A stretch of DNA of 64,000 bases, taken from the NCBI GenBank assembly GCA_016748015.1, contig JAAOMT010000710.1, positions 493,621 through 557,620 on the forward strand, given 5' to 3'. The notes under the pieces were generated by a model, which saw nothing but the letters and a program-made list of their open reading frames with translations, did no database searches and was not told where the DNA came from. Source of the stretch: Geosiphon pyriformis (taxonomy: Eukaryota; Glomeromycota; Glomeromycetes; Archaeosporales; Geosiphonaceae). The position numbers and the translations under genes were made by a program. Positions 41,149 through 52,520 of the stretch are shown piece after piece. Numbering within the stretch: position 1 is the stretch's first letter; each line of letters begins with the position of its first letter.

Positions 41149-44100
41149 TCAATCTAACTTTTCACAAAAAGCCGGATCTACCCATCCTCGTTTTCCTGTG
41201 TCAGCGTTCACACAATACCACCAACAGTTCTTGTCATCATCATGTATATGAATAACTTGTAATAGTCCATTTCTATCAAATGATAATTCATGTGGATTTT
41301 TGGGTTTACATGAATACACTGCCGCACACATGAAAAGCACCCGACTATCTTCTTGGTTCTCCTCTCCAGTCAAACTATCGTGGAATACTTCGTCGTCATC
41401 TTCATCTTCATTGCCATTGCCATTGAACTCATAATCATGATCATATTCTACCGCAGTAGTTTGTGATTGAAGCCCAGATGTCAGTACACTATCAGTGGCA
41501 TATTTTCTATGAGTACTTATTCGCTCAGGCTCATGATGGATTCTTCCATTTCCAAAATTAAATAAATCATCTCCATTCTCGTCAATGAATGGATAAGTAC
41601 CATCTAGATTCCATGTATTTCGGATATCATCTGATAAGGAAGAATTCGAGTGATAAGACATTCGTTCTATTAAATATAAATCATTAGATTGTTATTCAAT
41701 ATTCATAAATCTTAAAAAATCATTATAAACTCACGTGAATGGTTAAATCCATGCTCCTCATGCATTATGGCTCGTCGATTATCTTGCGACGCTTAGTTAG
41801 GTCGGCCGATCATAAAATTTTGATTTTATTGAACTGTCATCTTCTGTTTTGAGATCAAAAATATAAAAACCATTTTACCTGAGCGATTTAATGTGCTTCC
41901 AGGATGTCGTGATGATTCCGATGATCCTAAAGAGTAGGGTTCTGAAACACTCGAACTTCTGCCTCGACTCTTTCCTGTCGGACCAATATCTGGACTCGGA
42001 AACACTATTAATAACAAAGTCACCAGCGTAATAAGTTATCGGTTCAATTTTTAAAACAACATCGAAATTTTATATTAACATTTACTAACCTCCTCCATTC
42101 CTCATTATAGTGAAAGAGCTCATATGATCATCAATTTTCAAAATAGCATCTGTATATTCCGTCGGAATGTCAAATTCTCTGAGAACCAAGTGCCGATCAT
42201 CAGATATGTACTCTAATCCTTCTGGATCAATGAATTTGTAAAAGAATTGATTGAATTCCATTGTCATCTGATGATAAAATTTGGTTTGTATTGCTGAGAA
42301 TTCACTAAGTATGGCGTCAAAAAATCGGGTCATAAGTTCAAAAAATAGAGGTAGTTCTTCTTGGAGTTGATCACGTATTGATTCGAAAGCATCGGCTGAT
42401 TGCTGAAGCGTTTTGTCAGGCTATAAAAGTATTTGCTTCAAAAGGTAAATAATCGAATTTGGAACTCGGTCTTCGTGGTTGAAAAGCATATTCAATTCAA
42501 AAGACTCACTGTGTCACCACGAGCTTTTATTGCTCTGGCGCGATCATAATCGAGAATTTTACGATCACGTTTGCGCATCACAGCCGCCGGGGCTTCGAAT
42601 CGTTCCATGAATAACCCAATTCTTGGATACAAGTTATCCTTTAATGCTTCTTCCATTTCTTTTCTGCATGTCGCAAGGTTTTCCATAATCCTGCGATATT
42701 CAACCGATCGATGATCTTGAAATTTTTTATCATCCATTAAATAAAATTCAACAATTGATCCAGCAAGTCTTTCTTGGTCTTCGAGAAATTCTTCGAACAT
42801 GGTGATTTTTATTTTTTAAGATTAAAAAAATGTTAAAGGAATAAAAAATAACATATAAATGAACATACTTTTAACTTCTTTGACCCAATCTCGAATCACT
42901 TTCAACAATTGCTGGCCATTTTGTTCCCATTTCTTAAACTTTCTCACATAAGCATCGTAAAACTGATCTTCGGTAGCTTTGGTGATCCCAGTGGCTTGTT
43001 TTATCTAGAGAAATTTAGTCGGGTCGTTAGAATAACATCAAATTTATACGAGCTAAGTTGACGATACATACTGTCATGGCACGTCGTGTGAATGATTTTG
43101 TTATGCCATGTCTAAATAAAAGATATCAAAATTTTGGATCAATAGTGTAAAAGAAGAAAAAACATCAGAGGAAGCGCCAGCAATATATTGCTTACACAAT
43201 CTGTCGGGTAGAAATGGAAAAAAAGCAATTATCAAGAAATTTTATGGTTAGTTCTAATGTATTAAAAAAACTCATTTTGTCAGCCCTAATTTAAAAACTT
43301 ACATCTGCATCCGTCTTTTTCTTACGTCCGACAATTTTTTCTACAATATCTTTTCGCCTTTTTATTTCATTAATTCTTTCGGCAACAGTGGTTATTTTAA
43401 CTACAGCAATTTTGAGGTTCTCAAAGTCAGGATGAGTGGGTTTCGTCAAGGTATATATTTGCTAATAGATGGAAAATTCATTTTAATTAAGTCGATCTAA
43501 TAAATTAAGTAAAATAATTAAATACATACATGCAATAACAACGGATATTTCAAAACTCGTTGCACTGGCTTGATCAATAAGCTTGCTATATCCCAACTTT
43601 TAGTTTGTCCTTCACACATTTCTTTGCATTTCTTGAGCAATGATCGAAATTTAATTCACAGGATTCGTAATTCCAATTTAATATATTTTGATTAATAATA
43701 TTGAATCAATGTCAAAAAACAGATTTATAGATAAGAATAAATACCTGCAAAAAGCTTTGGACATCCTCGTTAATTTCAAATTCTTGAAGTTTCGCTACAG
43801 AAGCTTCGCGCCGTTTACAATATTCCCCATATATACTCTCCATACGGTTACCATTATCTGGAGTTTTCGTGTTATCTAACTGTAGATTCAAAATAATCAT
43901 ATCGTATATTAAAAGTGTTAACTAATTTTGCTGATTTGCCTCCTAGATATTGAGCCTACTATCGAAACAAAACTCCATGATAATTGTATCCATTACCATT
44001 AATAAAAATGCTTCTCCTATGGAAGTTTGATCATTTTCGTCTATCAAGTGTTTTTCAACATCATATACATCACCTCCGTCATCTCCATCGTCTGCCCCAC

Positions 44101-45750
44101 ATCCAGCATGGACATACAGTAATTCAAGGAAATCGGACGAGAACTCTATCACATCATGCAAATTGCCAAATACAGTTTTTAAGTCATATGGATTAAAAAT
44201 TGGAATTTCTTTTGCTTGAGTATAATAAATCTATGGGAAATTAAAATATTAGAATCCTCAAAAAAATTTAAAAAATGACAAGTATTTTTAAAAAATACAG
44301 ACTTTCTCAAGCAACTGCATATCAGCCAAAAACACCTTTTCAGTATCTACAAGTTCCCTAATAGAATTCCGAAGCCTTCGCCTTCGTTTTTGTTGCTTGG
44401 TAATTTCATCTTCTTCAAAAAGAGTTATTGACGATGAAGTTTCCGTGCTATATTCCGAATTTTCACTATATGATCTACGAATATTAAAATCAATAGCACC
44501 AATTCCAGATGGTTGAGTAAATGGACGAGGTGCCAGGCTCGGTCGAACTAATCTATCAGGCTTTGCTTCTATACTTTCAGAAGATGAAGATGAGGAATCA
44601 ATATCGCTAGTTTGTGTCATTGATGTTGGGGACCCAGAAAGACGAATTTCAATGCCTTCAAGTTTTTCGGGGATAGGTGTATGGATCGGAGAATTAGAGC
44701 AAGCATTCTTTTTTGATGATTGGGCATGTCCTTGTGACATGCTTCGACCCCATCGAGTAGGGTTTAATTTTGATGCCGATTTTTTTATACCAATTGGCTG
44801 GGAAATTATTTTATGGGCTTTGCCATTAGCAGGAATGTGATTCATCTCTTCATAATCATAATCTGTGACATCAACCCAGCCTTTGCTATTATTGCCAAGA
44901 TCGTCGTTTTCGTCTTCATGAAATGGATTGGGTTTCTCAATAATAGGGGTGGTTGGAGATGATCTTGAATAAGAATTTGGGCTTGGTCTATTCAATGTAT
45001 TTTGCAAGTCATTATAATTCGGATAGGATATTGGGTGATTTGTGGGCCCATGTGCTATTAACAACCCAGTTGAATTTGATGATGAATTTGGTGAAGATTG
45101 CCGCGTGGCTCCTGATGTCATGCTACGAGATATTATTCCAGTACGTTTCGTTATCTTTTTAATTCAGAGAGCATATTTTCCAAATTTCAATAAAAGTACA
45201 AATTAACGTTTAATATTCTGTCAAATTCAATTCTCTCACTAACCGTTGGTTCAATTGCATTTTCCAAAACCAGCCCATTCTGAAATTTCGCTTTTAAATC
45301 TCCGAATTCAAAATGTGAATTATCGATTCCGGGGCTTTCCGAATTAATTATATTCCCATCGGTGTCTATCAAAATATCCTCGAAATGAGATTTAGGAACT
45401 GCGATATATTTCGGTGCTTGGATTGAGGGTACGTCAGATATGGTAGGTACCGAGACTTGAGATTTCAGTACGGGTTGTTGGGGTTGTGGTAATATTTCGT
45501 CCACACAATTATTTTCAAAAATTCGGGAAATTCTATTTACATTTGAACCGCGAGTAGCGATAGCAACGGGTCGCTTGAGCGGTAGAATCGCGGCAGAAGA
45601 ATTAATTTCAACTTGGTCGATTTTAGATGGCTTAGGTGAGCTTGAAAATTGAAGAGGTTTTGGTTTGGTAGGTGGTGGAGTAGCTCTAAATACGGAATTA
45701 GAGGTACCAACCCGACGGTTGACCCCACTGGGTAGCATTGCACTATCCAT
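41149..45750 (-). CDS. Rho-family guanine nucleotide exchange factor, DH-BAR-SH3-like, 14 exons
   Basis: Activates a Rho/Cdc42 GTPase at curved membranes, in cell polarity; related to fungal Gef1-type DH-BAR proteins and animal Tuba. Exons from the 5' end: 45750-45208, 45154-44303, 44230-43997, 43879-43745, 43631-43530, 43461-43303, 43200-43196, 43111-43072, 43004-42869, 42790-42510, 42420-42090, 42004-41879, 41791-41735, 41666-41149. They total 1172 aa. The first 430 residues are Ser/Pro-rich. The DH domain is about 440-640 (RELVDTEKVFLADMQLLEK; LIKPVQRVLKYPLLL is the conserved CR3 helix). The BAR domain is about 680-920 (RKFKKWEQNGQQLL, FLEDQERLAGSIVEFYL). An acidic stretch and an SH3-like module (PHELSF, CWWYCVNADTGKRGWVDPAF) end the protein. 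The 5-nt exon is inferred because without it the reading frame breaks between DADI and VHGITKSF. The acceptor for 42790 uses the only AG available. Confidence 0.88.
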
Positions 45751-46732
45751 TTGCTTTTTGAGTCAAATATACGGTTTCAATTTGATGTATAAAATACTGA
45801 TATAGTAGTACACACACTGGAATCAACTTTCTGAGGCTTCCTCAACTGACAAAAGAATATTCGTTCCTTGGTTAGATTAAGCGCGCAATCTTTGACTAAA
45901 TGTCCCATGTAAAAATCTTTATTAAAAATACCTTTGTCTAAAATCTCGCAGCTATCTTTGGACCAGATACACGCATAAAAAATTACATAAAATACCTCCA
46001 CAAGCGAAAACGTGAATCCTTTTTATTTTTATCTAATGCAACAACTGTCTTCCTCACTTACGTCCTTTGCGCTACAAAAGTAAAGAAACTATAACACTAA
46101 ATACAACGATTCAAACTGAGAGTTCAAGTATTAAGGGGATAAGCGGCGATTAGCCGTTGCTGTCTCTATTTCTAACTAGCGTTTCAGGATCCACTATTTT
46201 TCAGTATTCTTGTAAAAATGCAGGTGGTTGTAGGCTCTTAGAGGTACATTTTTGTGATCCAATATCTATTCTAAGACAGTTTCACCATGATCCGAGTACA
46301 GCAGGCGGTCCCGAGTAGTAATAATAGGCGCGTTCATTTATTTGGGAATTATCTTTTTCTTAAACAGAATAAAGTTTAGTAAGGGCCCATTGAAATTTGT
46401 CAAGAGTATCAACTGTTTTGCATCAACTCAAGCTTTATGGGTTAGTTCTGTGATGATACAACCCGTTTTAAACTTGATGATAAAGACAAATGATAAATTG
46501 ATTGCGTCCCAATCACTTTTTTTTTAGGATAAAATATCAATATTATCATACTCGGTTAGCGCCAAAATCATTTAATAGATTAATTTGATTATCAGACCCA
46601 AATCTTCGGTATAAAGAGGCTAAGAACTAAGCTAGTTTTTAGACTCAAGTCTCATTCGAAGGTTGAGTTAAAGAAGAAAATTTTGATCATGAAAAAATGT
46701 CGATAAAACCGTTGTAGCTGTGGTTCATTTTA
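45751..46732. other. Intergenic region between Gcn5 and the Rho-GEF
   Basis: Both genes lie on the minus strand, so this holds the Gcn5 3' end and the Rho-GEF promoter. A 74-codon frame at 45777-46001 (-) has no recognisable similarity and is not called. No RNA gene is seen. Confidence 0.45.
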
Positions 46733-48359
46733 CTAAATTCTTACTCCTTCTTCATATAACTTGTTCCAAAAGAATTCTTCCAATTCATCAGCACATTTTA
46801 CATAAATCGTATTGGGAGAATTGTAAGCACGACAATTTTCAAAAATGCGTTGAACATCTGTGTAAAACTCAGCAATAGTTGGATATTTGTCATTTTCCAT
46901 TTTCTCCTTTACAGTTCTAAGATCAATCGGATTGTTGATGATATGATAATAATCGGGAACAATATCAGCATTGACCGGTTCCTGGAAAGGCCATGCGTAT
47001 CGATGACCTTTAAGTGCACCCAGTACATTCTCCATGATAGCATAATGAGGTAAATGTTTGGTTTTTTTCGCTTGATCCTCCATTTCAGCAGTCCATCGGG
47101 ATTCTAAAATCCCAGGAACCTCAGTGGGTTGAACTTTTTCGACGCCATCCTGGAAGCATCGTAGGCCAGGATAGATTGTGGCATTTTCATACCTACTTTT
47201 TAATTTTGACTTAATCGCTTCATGCTGTTGTTTTAACATCTTTTTCACATGTACATATTTAATTCTCGGAAGCATGGAACACTAATAAAAAATAAATTTT
47301 AAAGATAATAAAGGACAATATATAATGAAATAAGTAACGAACGGGTAAAAATCTAACCTTCATCAGCGTCCCTCCCGTATAATCTTTTATATAACCGACC
47401 CACATTGAAGGGTCCAAATCAATCTCAGTCGTGAATCCATTCTTTTTGAAAAATCCAACAGCAAGGTCATCAGCATAGGTCATAAAATGTTCAACATCGG
47501 TAGTTGCCCTGATATAATCCTTAAAATAATTCATCAAACGAGATCCATGACCTCGTACTTGTTCTGTGGCGTCAATAGCACAAAAAACAATTTCAGCAAA
47601 TTTTTGTTGATGAAATGGTCGATATGTAATTCCTCCCACAATATTTGGTATCTTATTGCCGACCTGGGTGGGCCTAATAAGAACCACACTATGATGATTC
47701 ATATCATATGTCAATCGTGCGATATAATGCTTGGGCATATTGGGCAATTGAGTGGCAAAGACTTTTTTGAGATTCGTAAGTAAGATCAAGTTCTGACGGG
47801 AGCCATCGTTGGTGATACATCGGAATTCGAGGTCCGAAGGTAGACCTTCAGGATACTCAAGTTTGCCATCATCTTCATCATTCTCCTCCTTCACGTCCAT
47901 CTTTCTTTTCTTACTATCATTTTCCTCCTCCTCTTCGGATTCTGATCGTTTGCGACGCTTTCCGAAATTTGCCATATCAATCATTTCAGCTCTCATCCTC
48001 TTGACTTGATCATCCTCATACATAAAATCCAAAAGTTTATCCTTTTCATGAAGATATTGATCTATCTTCATTGCGACAGCTAATCGTCGACTGAAATCCT
48101 CATCCTGAGCCCCTCCATGATAACTGAGCCGATGTCCACAAATACAAGAGTCTGCCCGACCGCTGTTATTGGCGGTATTGGGTCGCCAACCTAAGCAATT
48201 ACAGATAATAGTATCGCTTGGGTCAGTTGTCAGCTTTTGGGAACAAGGTACATGTCGTCCAACTTTCACGAGTCTTTCATGAAGGGTGAGAGACTCAAGA
48301 GGTTTATCAGCAGATGGATAGGGGAAGGCAGGCTGAGGCGTTGGAAATTTTAACCGCAT
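46733..48359 (-). CDS. GCN5: Histone acetyltransferase Gcn5 (SAGA complex), 2 exons
   Basis: Acetylates histone H3 tails as the catalytic subunit of SAGA in the nucleus. Exons 48359-47358 and 47281-46733 join in phase 0 through a 76-nt GT..AG intron to 516 aa. The N-terminus (residues about 30-80) has a Cys/His-rich stretch (CNCLGW at 53-58, CICGH at 72-76) resembling the beginning of the PCAF N-terminal domain of animal PCAF/GCN5L2; the rest of that domain is missing. A charged linker (about 130-168) follows. GNAT domain about 175-335: FAEIVFCAI with catalytic Glu256, and acetyl-CoA loop QVRGHG 267-272. Bromodomain about 405-505: [21 protein letters not shown], and acetyl-lysine-binding Asn in CRAYNSP. 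ATG 48359 is the first in-frame start. Confidence 0.95.
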
Positions 48360-49885
48360 TATAGTAAATATAAATTAGGTTGAATTGCTTTGATGACTGT
48401 AGTGAAAAGAAAATTATTTTTTCAAATAAAATGTCCATGACGCCAGGTCACACAAGAAAATAGACAGTATAGTTTGTAAGACATCTATATTCTGAATGAC
48501 GATCTGTCAATGACATTAAACTTCGTCATTTTTCAATACTAGGGAAGTCTTTACTCAATATAACCCAGTTTTTTTATTTTTCATAATAATATAATGTAAT
48601 TTTTATTTCTCTATTTTATTTCTCTAAATAATATATAAAATATAAATATAAATTTTATTCACGCCAAACCTACTCTAAAACTAAAATACAGCATTATTAA
48701 AAAAACATAATACAAACTATTTTTTATGTTTTAAAATAAAATATAGTTTGGTACAAAAAGTTTAATATACCAAAATAATTCTTTAAAGTATTAATTAAGT
48801 TTTATTAACATATTTATAATAAATTTTATTCATTCTAAAAGTTTTAAACCTAATTTTTTTGTTTTTTATTATGTTATACAAGCAAATTGCAACAGTTTCT
48901 AAAATTAAACTTGTAAAATTTCAATATTTATTAAATAACAACAATAAAAAAATTGTGAAAATTAAAGTTAAACTAAATAATATAAACATAAATAAAATTT
49001 AAAAATAAATTAATATATCTGTTAAAAAACAAACAACATGCAAAATTGCAATTTATTTTAAATCTATTTAATAAAAAATTGTGTTATTAATAAGCTTAAA
49101 ATTATTATTATTTTTTATTGTTTATTAAAGTATAATTTAAATACTATTTATATAATATTTGGTGTTTTTATATAATATAAGTTTTTAAAGTTTTTATAAT
49201 ATTTGAAAACTTTTATTTGTTTAAATATTGTGTTTTATTTGTAAAAAAATTTTTATAAAAACAGAAATATTAAAGTTTTTTATTAATTAATGTAACTACA
49301 AAATATTATAATTTGTTTATAATTATATTTAATTTAACTTGTTATTTAATTATAATTAATATAATTTGGTATTTGCTTTTTACTATTCTGATAAGTTAAA
49401 AATTTATTATAAAATTAATTTTTACAAAATGCTTTTATTTTTTACCAAATTAATATAATATTAAATTATATTATTATAAGAATTAAATTATTTGTTATAA
49501 TATTAAATTAATTTGTCGTAAAAATCAAATTATTTTTATGATTTTTTTTTGGCATTTTCAGATAATTTTTAAATTATTTTTAAATAAAAAAATAACAAAA
49601 AATAAAAAAATTTAGTATTTTATTAATTATTATAATTAAAAATAATTGTTTAAGTTATTAAAATATAATTGTATTTAACATAAAAAAAAATAAATTGTAA
49701 AAATACAATTAAATATAATAAAAAAATTAGATTTATAAATAATTAAAATAAAAGCAATTTAATTAATTTAATTATTAGTTTTTATTTTTAAATAATAAAT
49801 ATATTTGGCTTTTTAATTATAATCTAAATTATTTTAAAATATTTTTTCTAAAATAAAACCATTTATATATATGCATATTTTTTTT
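48360..49885. other. Gcn5 upstream region and very AT-rich DNA
   Basis: The first 200 bases are of gene-like composition and should hold the Gcn5 promoter. From about 48560 the sequence is nearly all A/T with no frames, similar in texture to the LINE fossils elsewhere, but I could not align it by eye. Confidence 0.4.
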
Positions 49886-50647
49886 TTATTGCTTAACAAA
49901 TGAGGTCCAAATACTACCTAATACAATACATTATACAAATGATCTAAACTAGACACGAATTATGCTTTTACTACACATGACCAGCCACTCAAACTGATCA
50001 AGACACCACTATACAGTTATGTAAACTGAAACATCAATGCCAATACCAGAAAAGAACGAACATAACCTACAGAAACCAAAGTGAACACCAAAAGTGTCAG
50101 CAATTCTAAGCAACCTAATAACACCAGCAGACAGCTCTAATAACAAACCAGAAATCGAAGCCAGCATCAAACTATCAGATGGAATCAATCCTTTTTTTTT
50201 CATGAGGGCTCAATATCTAGTGTGGACTAATTATATGCCATTCTTAAAGCTGAGACTTAGAGCATGCACAAATTCCACAATTCTCCGACCTGTGAGTTTG
50301 AGATCATGAAAGACAGACACAGCTTCTCGGAACCAATTGTCAAAAACAAAACCTTTAAAAAGGGCTGTGGACACAGAGACATCAAAAGCACAAGACAACA
50401 GAAACTGAAACACACAGGAAAAGGAATGAGAAAGACCAGAAATTAGCTCTCAGGAAGCTACATGGGTTTTCAATAATTGACAGTAAGTAGAAAGGTCAAT
50501 TATACAAGAAAAAATATGATTAGAAAATTTAACATCACTACAGAACAAACATAATACAATAGAATAATGTCTAAAGTAAAGTCACTTCTATATAGCAACA
50601 GGCAATTGATAATGCAAGGTCTTTATAAAATATGTATACTATTATGG
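49886..50647 (-). mobile_element. 5'-truncated LINE fragment (ORF2 end and 3' untranslated region)
   Basis: Same LINE family in minus orientation. The 3' untranslated region (about 49900-50005) and the ORF2 C-terminus are recognisable (SLMLASISGLLLELSAGVIR at 50009-50203; LFKGFVFDNWFREAVSVFHD at 50231-50413). Upstream, the aligned region extends to the TACTTTATGAAGGCT equivalent near 50620. It ends at the left LTR of the Ty3 element, either truncated there or cut by it. A T-run at 49880 is the reverse complement of the A tail. Confidence 0.8.
50644..50647. repeat. Possible 4-bp target duplication of the Ty3 element (left)
   Basis: ATGG directly before the left LTR is repeated directly after the right LTR (60844-60847). 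It is short, so chance is possible, but it sits exactly at both element ends. Confidence 0.5.
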
Positions 50648-51711
50648 TGTTATAGATAAACTTGGTGGGTATGGGAAATGGTAATGTTTAGTGCTCTCAA
50701 TTATTGATGAATGTGTCTTCTATGTAATTCTGTTGGCTTAGTCTTGATTATCAGTCTCTAAAGGTCTATTCCTGAATGTGAATTTTACCTGTTGAGTTCT
50801 TTGGTTATAAGACACAGAGTTTGTCTTTCGTCAATTGTAATGTTTTTCGTAAATGTGAACTTTTTTCTTCGAGCTAATGAGCACAGTTGTTAGGGTCTGG
50901 CGTTGTCTTTTCACCCTTCTGATAAGCTAACAAGATAATGTTAATATCCAAAACTTAGGGGGAGCTTCCCTCTTTTACCAGGTTATCACGAAGTCTATTT
51001 TCAGACAGTCGATTTTACTATGTTGCTGCTCCACAAAAAATTAACACAGAAAAAGAAAGAAAAAGAAAAAGAAAAGAAAAGAAAAGAGAGAAAAGATAAA
51101 TTAGTATCGTCAATTGCTGTAATCAAGAGCAATTGGTCCAAATCATTAATAGATTCGAGGCAGTTATGCTAAGAGCATCTGTTTTAGAACGGAGGTACAA
51201 GACAAGAGTTAATTCACATAAATTTCACGAAATTCGAGAACATGAATTTACGATTTTGATTTCTTTTAATAATTGATTTATTTCAAGAAATGAACTAGGG
51301 AAGATAATAAAGGATGAAGGGGTATGGATATTTTAATTTCTGGTCTAGAGATTCATATTTATTTTTTCTTCTCTGCTTTTTCTCACTTCTACAACTACTT
51401 GCTTTTATACATTCTTTTGGTTTTACAGAATTGCTTTCAATTGTCTCGCTATTGCTAGCTATTGCTTTGTTGTTTCTGTTTATTGCTTTGTTTTTCTATG
51501 TTATCACTAGTTATTCTATGTTATAATACATTATCTAACGTTATTACATGTTATTCTGTGTTATCCTGTATTATAATACATTATCTTACATTATTGTGTG
51601 CTATTCTGTGTTATCCTGCATTATAACACGTTATCCAACATTATAACGCATTATCACGTTTTTGGTCACGTTTCTTTATAACTTTGGATCAGTTTTTCTA
51701 CTCAGGTAACA
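50648..51711 (-). repeat. 3' LTR of the Ty3 element (1064 bp)
   Basis: Matches 59755-60843 over its whole length with mostly transition differences. Contains 16 units of a 10-bp repeat (51501-51660). The element-sense U3 start is at the high-coordinate end. Confidence 0.93.
51501..51660. repeat. 10-bp-period TTAT array, 16 units (left LTR)
   Basis: Sixteen consecutive 10-base units, fifteen starting TTAT and one CTAT, each followed by six variable bases (for example TTATTCTGTG, TTATCCTGCA). The phase is never lost. The same array has 19 units in the other LTR. Confidence 0.95.
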
Positions 51712-51727
51712 TTATCCCTCTCTTTTT
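51712..51727 (-). other. Polypurine tract of the Ty3 element
   Basis: On the element strand, AAAAAGAGAGGGATAA lies directly before the 3' LTR: the plus-strand primer site for reverse transcription. The neighbouring element has a matching tract at its LTR border (about 61714-61729). Confidence 0.8.
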
Positions 51728-52520
51728 AAAATTGAGCTCCTACGAAACCATATGTATTTGTTATTGTGGCTTCGTTTGTGTAATGTTCGATTGTTGCCTT
51801 GAGTATTGCCTTTTGTAGGTCTTCGAACTGTTGATTGGTTATTTGTCTTATGCTGTTAACCATTATGGTTTTCATAAATCCATTCAGTAGTACATTTGGG
51901 CAATGTTGGAAGACAGCATATAATCGGTATGCTGCTTTGTAATGTAGAGTCAAGTTGTTTTTCCCTACAAATTTTTTTACTTGTTGTATTGCTTCTTTGT
52001 TGAATGTTTTCTGGCTGAGATCTTCGTATGGTGTTTTCAAGTCAAGCTGTTCTCCAATTTTGTAGAACCAATAAGCTAGAGGAAGTCTTTCTTTTCATTC
52101 CTAGGGATTGTCAGGTGTCCACTCCCCTGTTTTGGGGAGTTTGGTTCCACAAGCTAAAGCTTGTTTTATTTCTTTAAGCTTGGGGACCAAGTATCTTCTT
52201 TTGTAATCTTTTTCTCATTCTTTGCCTCCTTCTTTTCCACCTTCCACCCAAAGGCAATTTTTCTTCTCACATTGCCTTTCGGGTGGTGGGTAAGGAAGAG
52301 AATGTTTAGTTCTAATTGAACTTTTGTCCTTTCCTTTCCTGCTCTTATCTTTGTACCATATCTCTTTTTTATCAGTTGTTATTTCTGTTTGAGATGTCAA
52401 TTTTTGAATTGTTTCAAATAATTGTTTAAATAATTTTAAAATTTGATCTGAAAGGTCTATGTTGAAATTTCTATCGTTTCTTGCTGCTTTTTGGATGCTA
52501 TATATATTTGAATTCCCCAA
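51726..52520 (-). pseudogene. C-terminal extension of Ty3 Pol, unknown domain
   Basis: Follows the integrase GPF module and a short linker. A Lys-rich stretch is followed by a globular-looking part (ERLPLAYWFYKIGEQ; YRLYAVFQHC; NSIRQITNQQFEDLQKAI; ends GFVGAQF). The neighbouring element has a counterpart at 61727-62437 with the same pattern. No known family is recognised. It has stops at about 52095-52105 and 52213. Confidence 0.7.

Noticed and set aside
45777-46001. 74-codon frame on the minus strand upstream of the Rho-GEF
   Set aside because: No similarity recognised; likely chance frame in the promoter region.
51501-51660. CRISPR-like array
   Set aside because: The units are only 10 bp with no spacer/repeat division, lie inside LTRs, and the genome is fungal.
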